Assembly: GCA_035266845.1 (NCBI GenBank)
Contig: DATFMP010000040.1
Location: 1-64,000, forward strand
Source of the DNA: DATFMP01 sp035266845
GTDB taxonomy: Bacteria; SAR324; JACQKK01
Direction of reading: 5' to 3'
DNA length: 64,000 nt
Both the position numbers and the translations under genes were made by a program. Position 1 is the stretch's first letter; every line of letters begins with the position of its first letter. This document shows, one piece after another, positions 18,002 through 26,934 of the stretch. Under the pieces are notes generated by a model, which was not told the DNA's origin, did not search any database, and worked only from the letters and a program-made list of their open reading frames with translations.

Positions 18002-19819
18002 TTAGGCCGATGGTTCGCCGACCGCCTCGCACAGCTCGTCGATGATGTGGAAGATGCGGGATTCCAGATCCAATTCGTCAAATTCGCCGGGCGCGTTGCG
18101 GGTGGAGACGATGAGCCAGCGCCCGTCCGTCTGATTGACCTCGCACTCCAGGTCGGGCAGCGAGTGCACGACGAACTGGTTTACGCTGCGGGCAGGCATG
18201 GACGATACGTCGATTAGGGCCAGCCAGGTCGTGTCCGGACCCATGCCCTGCATTTCGTAGTAGTAGGTCACGCCCTGGTAGGTATTCGCCTCCATGTTGG
18301 TGACGCCCATGGAGAAGCGCGACCGCTGGGCGCCGATCTGCTCCATGGCCTTCTGCAGGTACGTCACCGCCACCTCGGCACGCAGCGCGTAGACCCGTTC
18401 CACCTGGGGGAAGTCGCGCAGAGTCAGCCCGCGGGACTTCAGTTCCAGAGTGATCAGGTGCTCGGGGTCCACGAAGTTGCTGCCGTAGAAGGCGATCTCG
18501 TCCGAGAAGATGATGGCGTTGGGCCCCACCGCATCGCGCACGGCGGGGGCCTTGGTCAACTCCTCTAGCCGCGCGGTCTTGTTCACGTTGATGCCGATGA
18601 TGGTCGGGTCAATCAGCGTTTCGCTGGCCAGGTTGCCATAGACCACCTCGCCGGCATGCACGCCGATCCCGAAGTTGAGGGCCTTCGATTGTGAGTCGAC
18701 CAGCAGGCGATTGATCTTGTCCAGCGAGTGCACAAAGAAGATCGCCAGCGAGAGGATGTTGAAGACGGCCGTCTGGCGGCCGTGCTCGTCGTCGGTGTAC
18801 ACGAAGATACTGTCGCCCACGGGCTTGATCACGGCCAGATCCTGCCCCACCTCGGTGATCTCCGTGAAGCAGCGCCGGATCAGCTTGGCCACCTCGATCT
18901 CGGATTCCTGACCGAACATCTTCGTGAAGTTGCGCACATCCGCCTGCAGGATCCCACAGAAGCGCTTGTCCTGCTGCGTGACCAGCGCGATCGCCTCCTC
19001 CAGGCCGTAGCGCGTCTGAAACTTGCGCAGGCGCGAGACGATCACGTTGCTGAGGAAGCGGCTGAGCAGATTGTTCTGCTCCTGCACCACCTTGGAGTGC
19101 TGCGTGGTGATGTTGCGCAGGCGGCGCTCGAAGGCCCGCTGGAGCGTGCGGTAGCGTTGGAGCTGGTAGTTCACGATGCCCCCGAATACTAAGGGGAACA
19201 GCATGATGACCAGATATTCCAGATATTGTGAGCGCAGCAGCGCGGCGTGGGCCGGATTCTCGATCGTGACCAGCAGGTGCGCCCAGTACGCCAGCAGGGT
19301 GCCGGCGCCAAACAGCACAATAGCCGCGGCCACATCAACCAGGAAGGTCAGCACGAAGATGCCGCCGATCATGGACAGCAGCCACACCTGAGACAACTCA
19401 TTCTGCAGGAGAAAGTACGAGAACAGCAGCGGGACGTTGTAGAGCACGCCCAGCACCCAGTACAGCGGACGCCAGCGCTGCAGTCGCTCGGGCCAGTGCT
19501 CCTTCAGGATAGCCGGCACGCACAGCGCACTGCCGATCATGCGCAGGGTCAGGTTCTCGTAGGGCTGGGGAAAGACGTAGCGCCAGATCAGATAGAACAG
19601 GGGCTGCCCCACCAAGCCCAGTAGGCCGGCCGTGACCATGAACGCCTCGGCCGTCTCCGCGCTTTGGGCCAGGGAACGACGCGTGGCCAGGGCCAAACGG
19701 CGCAGGGCGCGCGCCACGCGCGAGTCCAGGCCGCCGGTTGGAGGCTCGGGCATTGGGGCGGGCCCGGCTGCGGCCGAATCGGCCGGGTTGTGCGGCGTGT
19801 GGGTTTCGGATGGGTCCAC
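18002..19819 (-). CDS. Membrane nucleotide cyclase with CqsS-like autoinducer-sensing N-terminal domain
   Basis: A 605-residue protein. Residues ~57-222 form six or seven membrane segments resembling the CqsS sensor: FYLIWRYVFPQPYENLTLR (75-93), LQNELSQVWLLSMIGGIF (138-155) and LFPLVFGGIVNYQ (207-219) align with my recollection of V. cholerae CqsS, including its Trp104, Ser107 and Phe162 (here Trp146, Ser149, Phe208). A coiled coil (~220-265) leads into a class III cyclase domain (~283-425) with metal Asp294 and Asp336, Lys332 and Thr406 for adenine, Asn413 and Arg417. All catalytic positions are present, so active adenylate cyclase is likely. About 125 C-terminal residues are unassigned. No histidine kinase parts occur. 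I infer that the neighbour's hydroxyketone controls cyclic nucleotide output. Confidence 0.85.
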   Translation of the reverse strand: MDPSETHTPHNPADSAAAGPAPMPEPPTGGLDSRVARALRRLALATRRSLAQSAETAEAFMVTAGLLGLVGQPLFYLIWRYVFPQPYENLTLRMIGSALCVPAILKEHWPERLQRWRPLYWVLGVLYNVPLLFSYFLLQNELSQVWLLSMIGGIFVLTFLVDVAAAIVLFGAGTLLAYWAHLLVTIENPAHAALLRSQYLEYLVIMLFPLVFGGIVNYQLQRYRTLQRAFERRLRNITTQHSKVVQEQNNLLSRFLSNVIVSRLRKFQTRYGLEEAIALVTQQDKRFCGILQADVRNFTKMFGQESEIEVAKLIRRCFTEITEVGQDLAVIKPVGDSIFVYTDDEHGRQTAVFNILSLAIFFVHSLDKINRLLVDSQSKALNFGIGVHAGEVVYGNLASETLIDPTIIGINVNKTARLEELTKAPAVRDAVGPNAIIFSDEIAFYGSNFVDPEHLITLELKSRGLTLRDFPQVERVYALRAEVAVTYLQKAMEQIGAQRSRFSMGVTNMEANTYQGVTYYYEMQGMGPDTTWLALIDVSSMPARSVNQFVVHSLPDLECEVNQTDGRWLIVSTRNAPGEFDELDLESRIFHIIDELCEAVGEPSA

Positions 19820-20031
19820 GATTATCCCGATTGCTTCCCGGCTGCGCTTTAGGTGCGCTGCGAAGCCCCCCAGCGAGGGTCATCCATGGGAATGCAAGGG
19901 GTATACTCAGCCCGCGTTCAGGGGCTGTTTCCGGCCCGCCGCCAGCAGCGGCGCGGCCGCGCCCCGCCGGCGCAGGGTAGACAACCGGAGTCGCCTGCGG
20001 CCGCGCCTCGGAGCCAAGCGGGGGTGCGCGA

Positions 20032-21003
20032 CTACAGCTGCAGGGCGCGCATCTGCTTCTCCGGATAGCGTGCTCCCGCCACGGCACCGGTCGGGATAGC
20101 GTCGGAAATCTGGTGCAGTTCGTCTTCGGTGAGGCGCACGGTCACAGCCCCTGCGTTCTCCTCCAGGTAGGAGATGTGCTTGGTGCCTGGCAGCGCCACG
20201 ATGCGATCGTCCTGGGCCAGCAGCCAAGCCAACACGAGTTGCGAGGGCTTGATCTTCTTCTCCTCGGCAATCTCCATGACCTTGCGCACCAGCGTGATAT
20301 TGGCGTCCAGATTCTCCTCGAAGAAGCGCGGGTGGGCGCGGCGCCGGTCGTCTTCCGGCAGGTCGGAGAGGGCCTGGATGGCGCCAGTGAGCAGCGAGCG
20401 CCCGAGTGGCGAATAGGCCACGAAGGCCATGTTGTGCTCACGGCAGACAGGCAGCGTCTCCTCGCCCACGTCGCGGTACATCAGTGAGTATTCGCTCTGC
20501 ACTGCGGCAATGGGGTGCACGGCCGCTGCGCGCCGGATAGTTTCCGGGGCAGCCTCGGACAGACCCAGGTGGCGCACCTTGCCCTGCTTGACCAGCTGGG
20601 CCATGGCGCCCACGGTGTCCTCGATGGGCACGTTGGGATCCACACGATGCTGGTAGTAGAGGTCGATCGCGTCGACGCCAAGGCGCTTCAGGCTGGCTTC
20701 GCAGGCCTGCACGACGTAGTCCGGATGGCCCTTGGGTCCGTCGGGGGTATTGCCGAACTTGGTCGCGAGCACCACCTTGTCCCGGTGTTCGTGGATGGCC
20801 TTGCCCACCAGTTCCTCGTTGTGGCCCCGGCCATAGGCGTCCGCTGTGTCGATGAAGTTGATCCCCAGATCCAGCGCGCGCTGAATGACCTTCGTCGATT
20901 CTGCATCGTCGCTCTTGCCGTAGACGCCGGACATGGACATGCAGCCCAGTCCGACGGCGGAAACATTGAGGCCACTGCCTCCCAGCTTGCGGTAGTGCAT
21001 CAT
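20032..21003 (-). CDS. Aldo/keto reductase
   Basis: A 323-residue NADPH-dependent aldo/keto reductase of the AKR13/YajO-like group. The tetrad is visible: Asp of FIDTADAYG, Tyr of the same segment, Lys of LATKFGN and His of YYQHRVD. GLSEAAPETIRRA and EYSLMYRD are family-typical, and SPLGRSLLTG leads the cofactor loop. GGGAGGG lies eight bases before ATG at 21003; an adjacent second ATG is at 21000. Substrate unknown. It sits upstream of the cyclase on the same strand with a 212-base gap, so a role in reducing the autoinducer's ketone is only a speculation. Confidence 0.88.
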   Translation of the reverse strand: MMHYRKLGGSGLNVSAVGLGCMSMSGVYGKSDDAESTKVIQRALDLGINFIDTADAYGRGHNEELVGKAIHEHRDKVVLATKFGNTPDGPKGHPDYVVQACEASLKRLGVDAIDLYYQHRVDPNVPIEDTVGAMAQLVKQGKVRHLGLSEAAPETIRRAAAVHPIAAVQSEYSLMYRDVGEETLPVCREHNMAFVAYSPLGRSLLTGAIQALSDLPEDDRRRAHPRFFEENLDANITLVRKVMEIAEEKKIKPSQLVLAWLLAQDDRIVALPGTKHISYLEENAGAVTVRLTEDELHQISDAIPTGAVAGARYPEKQMRALQL

Positions 21004-21280
21004 CGGTCGTCCCTCCCAGGTCTGCCTCGCGCGGGCCAATCGTGCCAGTGCTGCGGTTCGCGCATGGAGTGATTATGCCAAAGAGGCATGGTAGCCGCCC
21101 GCAGGGCCGGGGGCAACCAGCAACGCAGCACGCCGGGCCGGGGCTCTACACGCCGGCACGTCGCCGATGCATTGCCGGGCGGGCGTTCAGCCTTTTCGCG
21201 GCTTCTGCTATGATGGAAAATCGCGCGTGGACGCACCCGCTGGTTGGTGTGAAGCGCCACACCTGAAAGGAGGTGTAGCC

Positions 21281-22933
21281 ATCAACGGCACGATCCTGCT
21301 GCTGAACCTACTGGGTGGGGTAGCTCTGCTCCTGTGGGGGATGCGCATGGTTGAGATCGGGGTCAATCAGGCCTTCGGGGCCGATCTGCGACGCTTGATC
21401 GGTCACAGCATGGGCCACCCGGTGCTGGCCATGCTGGTGGGCCTGGGCGCCACGGGTCTGCTCCAGAGCAGCACGGCCACGGCGATGATTACGGCCTCGT
21501 TCGCGCGTCAGGGCTTGGTGGAGACGGCGCCGGCACTGGCCGTCATGTTGGGGGCCGATGTTGGCACGAGCCTCGTTGTGCAGGTGCTCTCGTTCGACCT
21601 GAGTTGGCTTTCTCCGCTACTGATCGTGGTCGGCGTGATTGGCTTCAAGACCAGCCGTGCGGCCATGCGCCAGCACGTTTCCCGCGCCCTGATAGGTCTG
21701 GGCCTGATTCTGCTGGCGCTGCGCGAGATCGTCTCGGTTTCCGAGCCGCTGCGCCACGCGGGGGCGCTGCAGGCACTGCTGGAGGCGCTGGGCGGGGAGC
21801 CGCTGCTGCTCGTGCTGGTGGCGGCCGCCGTCACGTGGCTGGCGCACTCATCGCTGGCGGTCGTGCTGCTGATCGCCTCGCTGGCGGGCTCGGGCATCGT
21901 GTCGCTGGAGATGGGCTTCGCGATGGTGCTCGGGGCCAACCTGGGCGGAGGGCTGCCCCCGGTGACGGCCACACTCGCCTCGGGGCCGGAGGTGCGGCGC
22001 ATCACGGTAGGCAATCTGCTTTTCAAGCTGTGCGGTGTCGTGGTCGCCGTCCCGTTGTTGCACTGGGCGCCGGAGATCACGGCCGCCATGGGCGGGGCAC
22101 CTGGGCGCCAGATCGCGCACTATCACATGCTGTTCAATTTGGGCCTCATGGTGGTGTTCCTGTACCTGACGCCACTGGTGGCTGGACTGATGCGGGGCAT
22201 GTTGCCGGACGCCACCGGGGCGGGCAATCCGGCCGATCCGCTCTACCTGGATCGCTCGGCGATCGAGAACCCTACGCTGGCCCTCGCCAATGCGGAACGC
22301 GAGACACTGCGTATGGGCGATGTTGTGGAGCACATGGTGGCCCGCACGCTGGATGTGCTGCGCCTGGACGACGAGCGGTTGCTCCAGGACGTCGTGAAGA
22401 TGGACGACACGGTGGATTCCCTGCACCAGGCTATCAAGTTCTACCTGACCGACGTGAGCCGGGAGCCCATGAACGACAAGGACAGCCGGCGCGCGCAGGA
22501 GATTCTCTCATTCACGATCAACCTGGAACATATCGGGGATATCGTGGACAAGAACCTGATGGAACTCGCGGCCAAGAAGATCCGCAACAAATTGCACTTC
22601 TCCGACGAGGGCTTCGTGGAGATCGCCAGCCTGCATCGGCGCCTGATGGACAACTTCAAGCTGGCGGTGGCCGTGTTCATGTCCGACGACGTGGAGATGG
22701 CGCGCAGGCTGCTTACGGAGAAGGCTCGCTTCCGTCAGTTGGAACTCGACGCAGCGGAGAGCCATCTGGCGCGGCTGCGCGTCAACCGCCTGGAAAGCAT
22801 CGACACGAGTTCCATCCACCTGGATATCCTCAACGAATTCAGGCGGATCAATTCCCACCTGACCTCCTCTGCCTACCCTATCCTGGAGCGGGCCGGCGAG
22901 CTGTTTACGAGCCGCCTCAAGCCATCTGCTTAA
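21281..22933 (+). CDS. Na/Pi cotransporter family protein with C-terminal PhoU domain
   Basis: The protein has two Na/Pi cotransporter repeats, each with a QSS or HSS motif (GLLQSSTATAMI, WLAHSSLAVVLL), about eight membrane segments, then a cytoplasmic PhoU-like helical domain from about residue 345. It would import phosphate with sodium or act in phosphate balance. The start is odd: a near-perfect Shine-Dalgarno AAAGGAGGTG (21267-21276) is followed by no ATG/GTG/TTG in frame, but an ATC at 21281 gives exactly the expected N-terminus (INGTILLLNLLGGVALLLWG). The first canonical in-frame start is ATG 21167, which adds 38 hydrophilic residues. I favour an AUC start (550 residues). Confidence 0.85.
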   Translation: MNGTILLLNLLGGVALLLWGMRMVEIGVNQAFGADLRRLIGHSMGHPVLAMLVGLGATGLLQSSTATAMITASFARQGLVETAPALAVMLGADVGTSLVVQVLSFDLSWLSPLLIVVGVIGFKTSRAAMRQHVSRALIGLGLILLALREIVSVSEPLRHAGALQALLEALGGEPLLLVLVAAAVTWLAHSSLAVVLLIASLAGSGIVSLEMGFAMVLGANLGGGLPPVTATLASGPEVRRITVGNLLFKLCGVVVAVPLLHWAPEITAAMGGAPGRQIAHYHMLFNLGLMVVFLYLTPLVAGLMRGMLPDATGAGNPADPLYLDRSAIENPTLALANAERETLRMGDVVEHMVARTLDVLRLDDERLLQDVVKMDDTVDSLHQAIKFYLTDVSREPMNDKDSRRAQEILSFTINLEHIGDIVDKNLMELAAKKIRNKLHFSDEGFVEIASLHRRLMDNFKLAVAVFMSDDVEMARRLLTEKARFRQLELDAAESHLARLRVNRLESIDTSSIHLDILNEFRRINSHLTSSAYPILERAGELFTSRLKPSA

Positions 22934-23125
22934 GCGTGGAACGCTTTGCGCGTTGCCGCCCAATTTGCGATAGTGCCGAACCAGAAATTGCACGACGGTC
23001 TCAATTGGCGTAGAGGATGGAGGCCTCCAGGCGATTGACCGGCATCAAGGCGGTGCGCCTGTGAACGGGTAATCGTTTCTGCAAGGGGTTTGGCCGTACG
23101 CGCATGATCCGGGGAGAGCAGAGTT

Positions 23126-23554
23126 GTGGCTAAGGCGCTGAATTTCATCATCGAAAAGTGCACCGGGTGTCACCAGTGCGAGCTGGCCTGTTCCGCTGTG
23201 CACGAGGGCGTGTTCAATCAGGACCTGTCGCGGATCCGCATCTTCCTGATGCCGGATGTCTCGAAAAACGTGCCCTACGCCTGCCTCCAATGCGAAGAAG
23301 CGTGGTGCCTCCATGCGTGTCCGGTGGAGGCCATCTACGAGAACGAAGCCAACGGAGCGAAGGTGCTCGATGGCTCGATCTGCGTCGGGTGCAAGGTCTG
23401 CACGATCGCCTGTCCGTATGGAACGGTCGTCTACCACCCCTCGTCCGGCAAGGTCGTGAAGTGCGATTTGTGCGAAGGTCACGAAGAAGGGCCGTATTGC
23501 GTGGCATCCTGCCCCACATCAGCCATTGAGCTGGTGGAGGTGGCAGCGAGCTAG
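23126..23554 (+). CDS. aorA: Four-cluster [4Fe-4S] ferredoxin subunit of aldehyde oxidoreductase
   Basis: A 142-residue polyferredoxin with sixteen cysteines in four groups: CTGCHQCELAC, CLQCEEAWCLHAC, CVGCKVCTIAC and CDLC...CVASC. This DmsB/HycB-like arrangement binds four [4Fe-4S] clusters and matches the electron-transfer subunit AorA of bacterial tungsten aldehyde oxidoreductases. GTG start at 23126 with GGGGAGAG upstream. It leads an operon with the catalytic and FAD subunits, passing electrons from aldehyde oxidation to the flavin subunit. Confidence 0.88.
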   Translation: MAKALNFIIEKCTGCHQCELACSAVHEGVFNQDLSRIRIFLMPDVSKNVPYACLQCEEAWCLHACPVEAIYENEANGAKVLDGSICVGCKVCTIACPYGTVVYHPSSGKVVKCDLCEGHEEGPYCVASCPTSAIELVEVAAS

Positions 23555-23639
23555 GCGCATCGGCGTGCGTACACGGGGCGGGACGGCGCGGTGCGTTCCG
23601 CAGGTTGCGGGCAATGCATCCTTTGATCAGGAGAGTTCC

Positions 23640-25481
23640 ATGAGCTGGGCCAAGAGATTGCTACGGGTGAACCTGACCACAGGCACCTTGAAGGAAGAAC
23701 CCACCAACATGGACTGGGCGGCCAAATACCTGGGCCAGCGAGGCTTGGGCACCAAGTATCTGGTCAACGAGGTTGCGCCCGGGGTGGATGCGTTCGCTCC
23801 GGAGAACAAGCTGATTGTGGCCACGGGCCCTTTGACGGGCACCAATGCCTCCACGGGCGGACGGTGGTCGGTCATCACCAAGAGTCCGCTCACGGGTTGT
23901 GTGGCCTGCTCCAATTCGGGTGGCTTCTTCGGCGGGGAACTGAAGAATGCGGGCTGGGACATGATCATCTTCGAAGGCAAGTCTCCCAAGCCGGTGATGC
24001 TGTACATCAACAACGACGAAGCCAAGCTTCTGCCAGCGGACGAGTACTGGGGCAAGTCGGTGTGGATCACCGAGCCGGGCATCAAGCAGCAACTGGGTGA
24101 CCCCAACATCAAGGTGGCCAGCATCGGTGAGGCGGGCGAGAACGGCGTGCTTTACGCGGCCATTGTCAACGACCTGGATAGGGCGGCCGGACGCTCCGGC
24201 GTCGGCGCGGTGATGGGCTCGAAGAATCTGAAGGCCATGGCCGTGCGGGGTACCAAGGGCGTCAAGGTGAGGGACCCGATGAGCTTCATGAAGGCCACCA
24301 CCGCCGGCAAGAAGATTCTCGCGGAGAACGCCGTCACGGGGCAGGGGCTGCCCACCTACGGCACCAACGTGCTGATGAACGTCATCAACGAAACCGGCGC
24401 GTTGCCCACCCACAACCATCGCGACGTGCAGTTCGATGGGGCGAAGCACATCTCGGGCGAGGCCATGCACGAGGTTGGCCCGGACGGCCACAAGAACCTG
24501 GTGCGCAACGGAGCCTGCTTCGCGTGCACCATCCAGTGCCAGCGGGTGGCCAAGGTCAATCCCAAACACTGGACTGTGAAGGACAAACCCGAATACCAGA
24601 AGGAGTCCGGCGGCGTGGAGTACGAGAACGCCTGGAGTCTGGGTGCGGACACGGGGGTGGACGATCTGGACGCCATCACCTTCGTAAACTTCCTGTGCAA
24701 TGAGCACGGCATGGACCCCATCTCCCACGGTGCCACGGTGGCCGCGGCGATGGAGTTGTTCGAGACGGGCGCCATCACCGAGCAGCAGGTGGGCTTCCCC
24801 CTGCGCTTCGGCGATGCGGAGGCCCTGGTCAAGATCACCGAGTTGACGGGCAAGGGCGTCGGCTTTGGCAAGGACATCGGCCTGGGTTCCAAGCGCCTGT
24901 GCGAGAAGTACGGCAAGCCCGAGCTGTCCATGACGGTCAAGGGACAGGAATTCCCGGCCTACGATCCGCGCGGCATTCAGGGCATGGGGCTCGCCTATGC
25001 CACGAGCAACCGGGGCGCCTGCCACCTGCGGGGCTACACGGTCTCCTCGGAGATCTTTGGCATTCCGGAAAAGTCCGACCCGCTGGCGACGGATGGCAAG
25101 GCGGGGCTCGTGAAGGCCTTCCAGGATGTCACTGCCGTGGTGGATTCTGCGGGTCTGTGCGTGTTCACCACGTTTGCATGGGGACTGCCGGAGATTCAGT
25201 CGCAGATCGAAGCTGCCTGCGAGGGCGATTTCTCGCTGGAGCGCCTCCAGGAGATCGGCGAGCGTATCTGGAACATGGAGCGCAGGTTCAACCTGGATGC
25301 CGGCGTCAAGGGCGACCAGGACACGCTGCCCCAGCGTTTGCTCAAGGAAGCGGCCAAGACCGGCCCAGCCAAGGGCAGGGTGGCGGACCTGGATAAGATG
25401 CTGCCGCAGTACTACGAGCTGCGCGGCTGGAGCCGCGATGGCGTGCCCACCGACGAGACGATGAGCCGCCTGGGCGTGTAG
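23640..25481 (+). CDS. aorB: Tungsten-dependent aldehyde:ferredoxin oxidoreductase, catalytic subunit
   Basis: A 613-residue AOR-family enzyme, full length. It begins SWAKRLLRVNLTTG, the family N-terminus, and has the pterin-binding ATGPLTGTNASTGGRW region. The [4Fe-4S] cysteines are Cys293, Cys296, Cys300 (CFACTIQC) and Cys507 (SAGLCVF). GADTGVDDLDAI and YDPRGIQGMGLAYATSNRGA form the second cofactor-binding region. It oxidises aldehydes to acids with W-bispyranopterin. An AGGAGAG site precedes the ATG. Found between a polyferredoxin and an FAD subunit, so the enzyme is probably the AorABC NAD-linked type rather than the archaeal single-subunit type. Confidence 0.93.
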   Translation: MSWAKRLLRVNLTTGTLKEEPTNMDWAAKYLGQRGLGTKYLVNEVAPGVDAFAPENKLIVATGPLTGTNASTGGRWSVITKSPLTGCVACSNSGGFFGGELKNAGWDMIIFEGKSPKPVMLYINNDEAKLLPADEYWGKSVWITEPGIKQQLGDPNIKVASIGEAGENGVLYAAIVNDLDRAAGRSGVGAVMGSKNLKAMAVRGTKGVKVRDPMSFMKATTAGKKILAENAVTGQGLPTYGTNVLMNVINETGALPTHNHRDVQFDGAKHISGEAMHEVGPDGHKNLVRNGACFACTIQCQRVAKVNPKHWTVKDKPEYQKESGGVEYENAWSLGADTGVDDLDAITFVNFLCNEHGMDPISHGATVAAAMELFETGAITEQQVGFPLRFGDAEALVKITELTGKGVGFGKDIGLGSKRLCEKYGKPELSMTVKGQEFPAYDPRGIQGMGLAYATSNRGACHLRGYTVSSEIFGIPEKSDPLATDGKAGLVKAFQDVTAVVDSAGLCVFTTFAWGLPEIQSQIEAACEGDFSLERLQEIGERIWNMERRFNLDAGVKGDQDTLPQRLLKEAAKTGPAKGRVADLDKMLPQYYELRGWSRDGVPTDETMSRLGV

Positions 25482-25643
25482 CGCCAACACGGGCCGTGGC
25501 GTCGGGCGGGATTGCCGCCCAGGCTGCACGGCGGTGCGCGGCAGCGCGAATACGGGGGAGGTGCGCGGTTTCAGGCTCCTCCCTCTTTTTTTGGCTATTG
25601 CAGTCCTGGCGCCAGGTTGGGCCAGCAGCGGGAGGGAACAGCC

Positions 25644-26924
25644 ATGCGATATGTCGTCGTGGGGGCCGGCCCGGCCGGTGTGGTGGGTGCGGAGACCCTG
25701 CGCAAGATCGATCCGACGGGCACCGTGACCCTAATCGGCGGGGAGCCCGAGGTGCCGTATTCGCGCATGGCGATCCCGTACCTGCTGGAAGGGAACATCG
25801 ACGAGGCCGGGACGCACCTGCGCCACGACCCGGAGCACTACCGCAAGGCGGGCATCGAGGTGCTGCAGGGCAAGCGCGTCACCAAGGTGGATACCCAGGG
25901 CCAGCAGGTCACCCTGGACGATGGGCAGCAGGTTCCCTATGACAAGCTGCTCCTCGCCACTGGGTCACGGCCGCTGCAACCTCCTATTCCCGGTGTCGAC
26001 CAGGAGGGCATCTACCCGTGCTGGACACTGGCCCACGCGCGCGAAATCAAGAGTCGGCTGGGTGAAGGCAAACACGTCGTGCTGATCGGCGCGGGTTTCA
26101 TCGGCAGTATCATCCTGGATGCCATCGGCTCGCAGTCCATGACACTGACCGTCGTGGAGGCGGAGACGCACATGACCCCGCGCATGATGAACGAGGCGGG
26201 GGGTGGCGTGATGAAGGCGTGGTGCGCCAGCAAGGGCGTGCAGGTGCTCACCTCGACGCGTGTGAACAGCATCGAGGCGGGTGGCGAGCGGCGTTTCACG
26301 CTGCAGCTCGACAGTGGTCAGGCCCTGCCCGCGGATGTCGTGGTCACGGCGACCGGCGTGAAGCCGATCCTGGACTACCTGGAGGGCAGCGGCATCAAGA
26401 CCGACGAGGGCATCCTCGTCAACGAGTTCCTGCAGACCAGTGACCCCAACGTTTATGCGGCCGGCGACACGGCCCAGGGCCTCAATTTCTCCACGGGCGG
26501 TTTCAGCGTGCACGCGATCCAGCCCACGGCCACCGAGCATGGGCAGATCGCTGCGCTGAACATGGCGGGCAAGTCAGCGAAGTACAAGGGCAGCCTCATC
26601 ATGAATGTCATCGCGCTGCTGGGGCTGACAACCTACTCCTTCGGCCAGTGGATGGGCGTGGAGGGCGGCGAGCACGGCGAGTGGCTCGATGAAGCGAACC
26701 ATCGCTACATCCGGCTGGAGTTCAAGGACGATGTGCTGGTGGGGGCCATCCACATCGGCCAGTTCGAGCAGGTGGGCATTCTGCGCGGCATGATCCAAAA
26801 CCGCATCCCGCTTGGCCAGTGGAAGGACATGCTGAAGGCCGAGCCAACAAGAATCATGGACGCCTACCTGGGGCTCACGGACTACGGCAAGAAGATCCCC
26901 ATCATGCCTCTGGCAGCCGGCTAG
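25644..26924 (+). CDS. aorC: FAD/NAD(P)-dependent oxidoreductase, AOR flavin subunit
   Basis: A 426-residue pyridine-nucleotide-disulfide-type flavoprotein. The FAD Rossmann motif GAGPAGVVGAE starts at residue 7, the NAD Rossmann motif is GAGFIGSIILDAIGS, and VYAAGDTAQ is the second FAD contact. No redox-active disulfide is visible. GGGAGGGA precedes ATG 25644. Its place after the AOR catalytic gene matches AorC, which lets the complex reduce NAD. The 160-base gap from the stop of aorB is a little long for an operon but holds no terminator that I could see. Confidence 0.85.
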   Translation: MRYVVVGAGPAGVVGAETLRKIDPTGTVTLIGGEPEVPYSRMAIPYLLEGNIDEAGTHLRHDPEHYRKAGIEVLQGKRVTKVDTQGQQVTLDDGQQVPYDKLLLATGSRPLQPPIPGVDQEGIYPCWTLAHAREIKSRLGEGKHVVLIGAGFIGSIILDAIGSQSMTLTVVEAETHMTPRMMNEAGGGVMKAWCASKGVQVLTSTRVNSIEAGGERRFTLQLDSGQALPADVVVTATGVKPILDYLEGSGIKTDEGILVNEFLQTSDPNVYAAGDTAQGLNFSTGGFSVHAIQPTATEHGQIAALNMAGKSAKYKGSLIMNVIALLGLTTYSFGQWMGVEGGEHGEWLDEANHRYIRLEFKDDVLVGAIHIGQFEQVGILRGMIQNRIPLGQWKDMLKAEPTRIMDAYLGLTDYGKKIPIMPLAAG

Positions 26925-26934
26925 GAGTCGATGC

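Noticed and set aside
23661..25529. 622-codon open frame on the minus strand
   Set aside because: It lies antisense to the AOR catalytic gene; its His/Arg/Gln-rich composition is that of a GC-rich shadow frame and it shows no domain.
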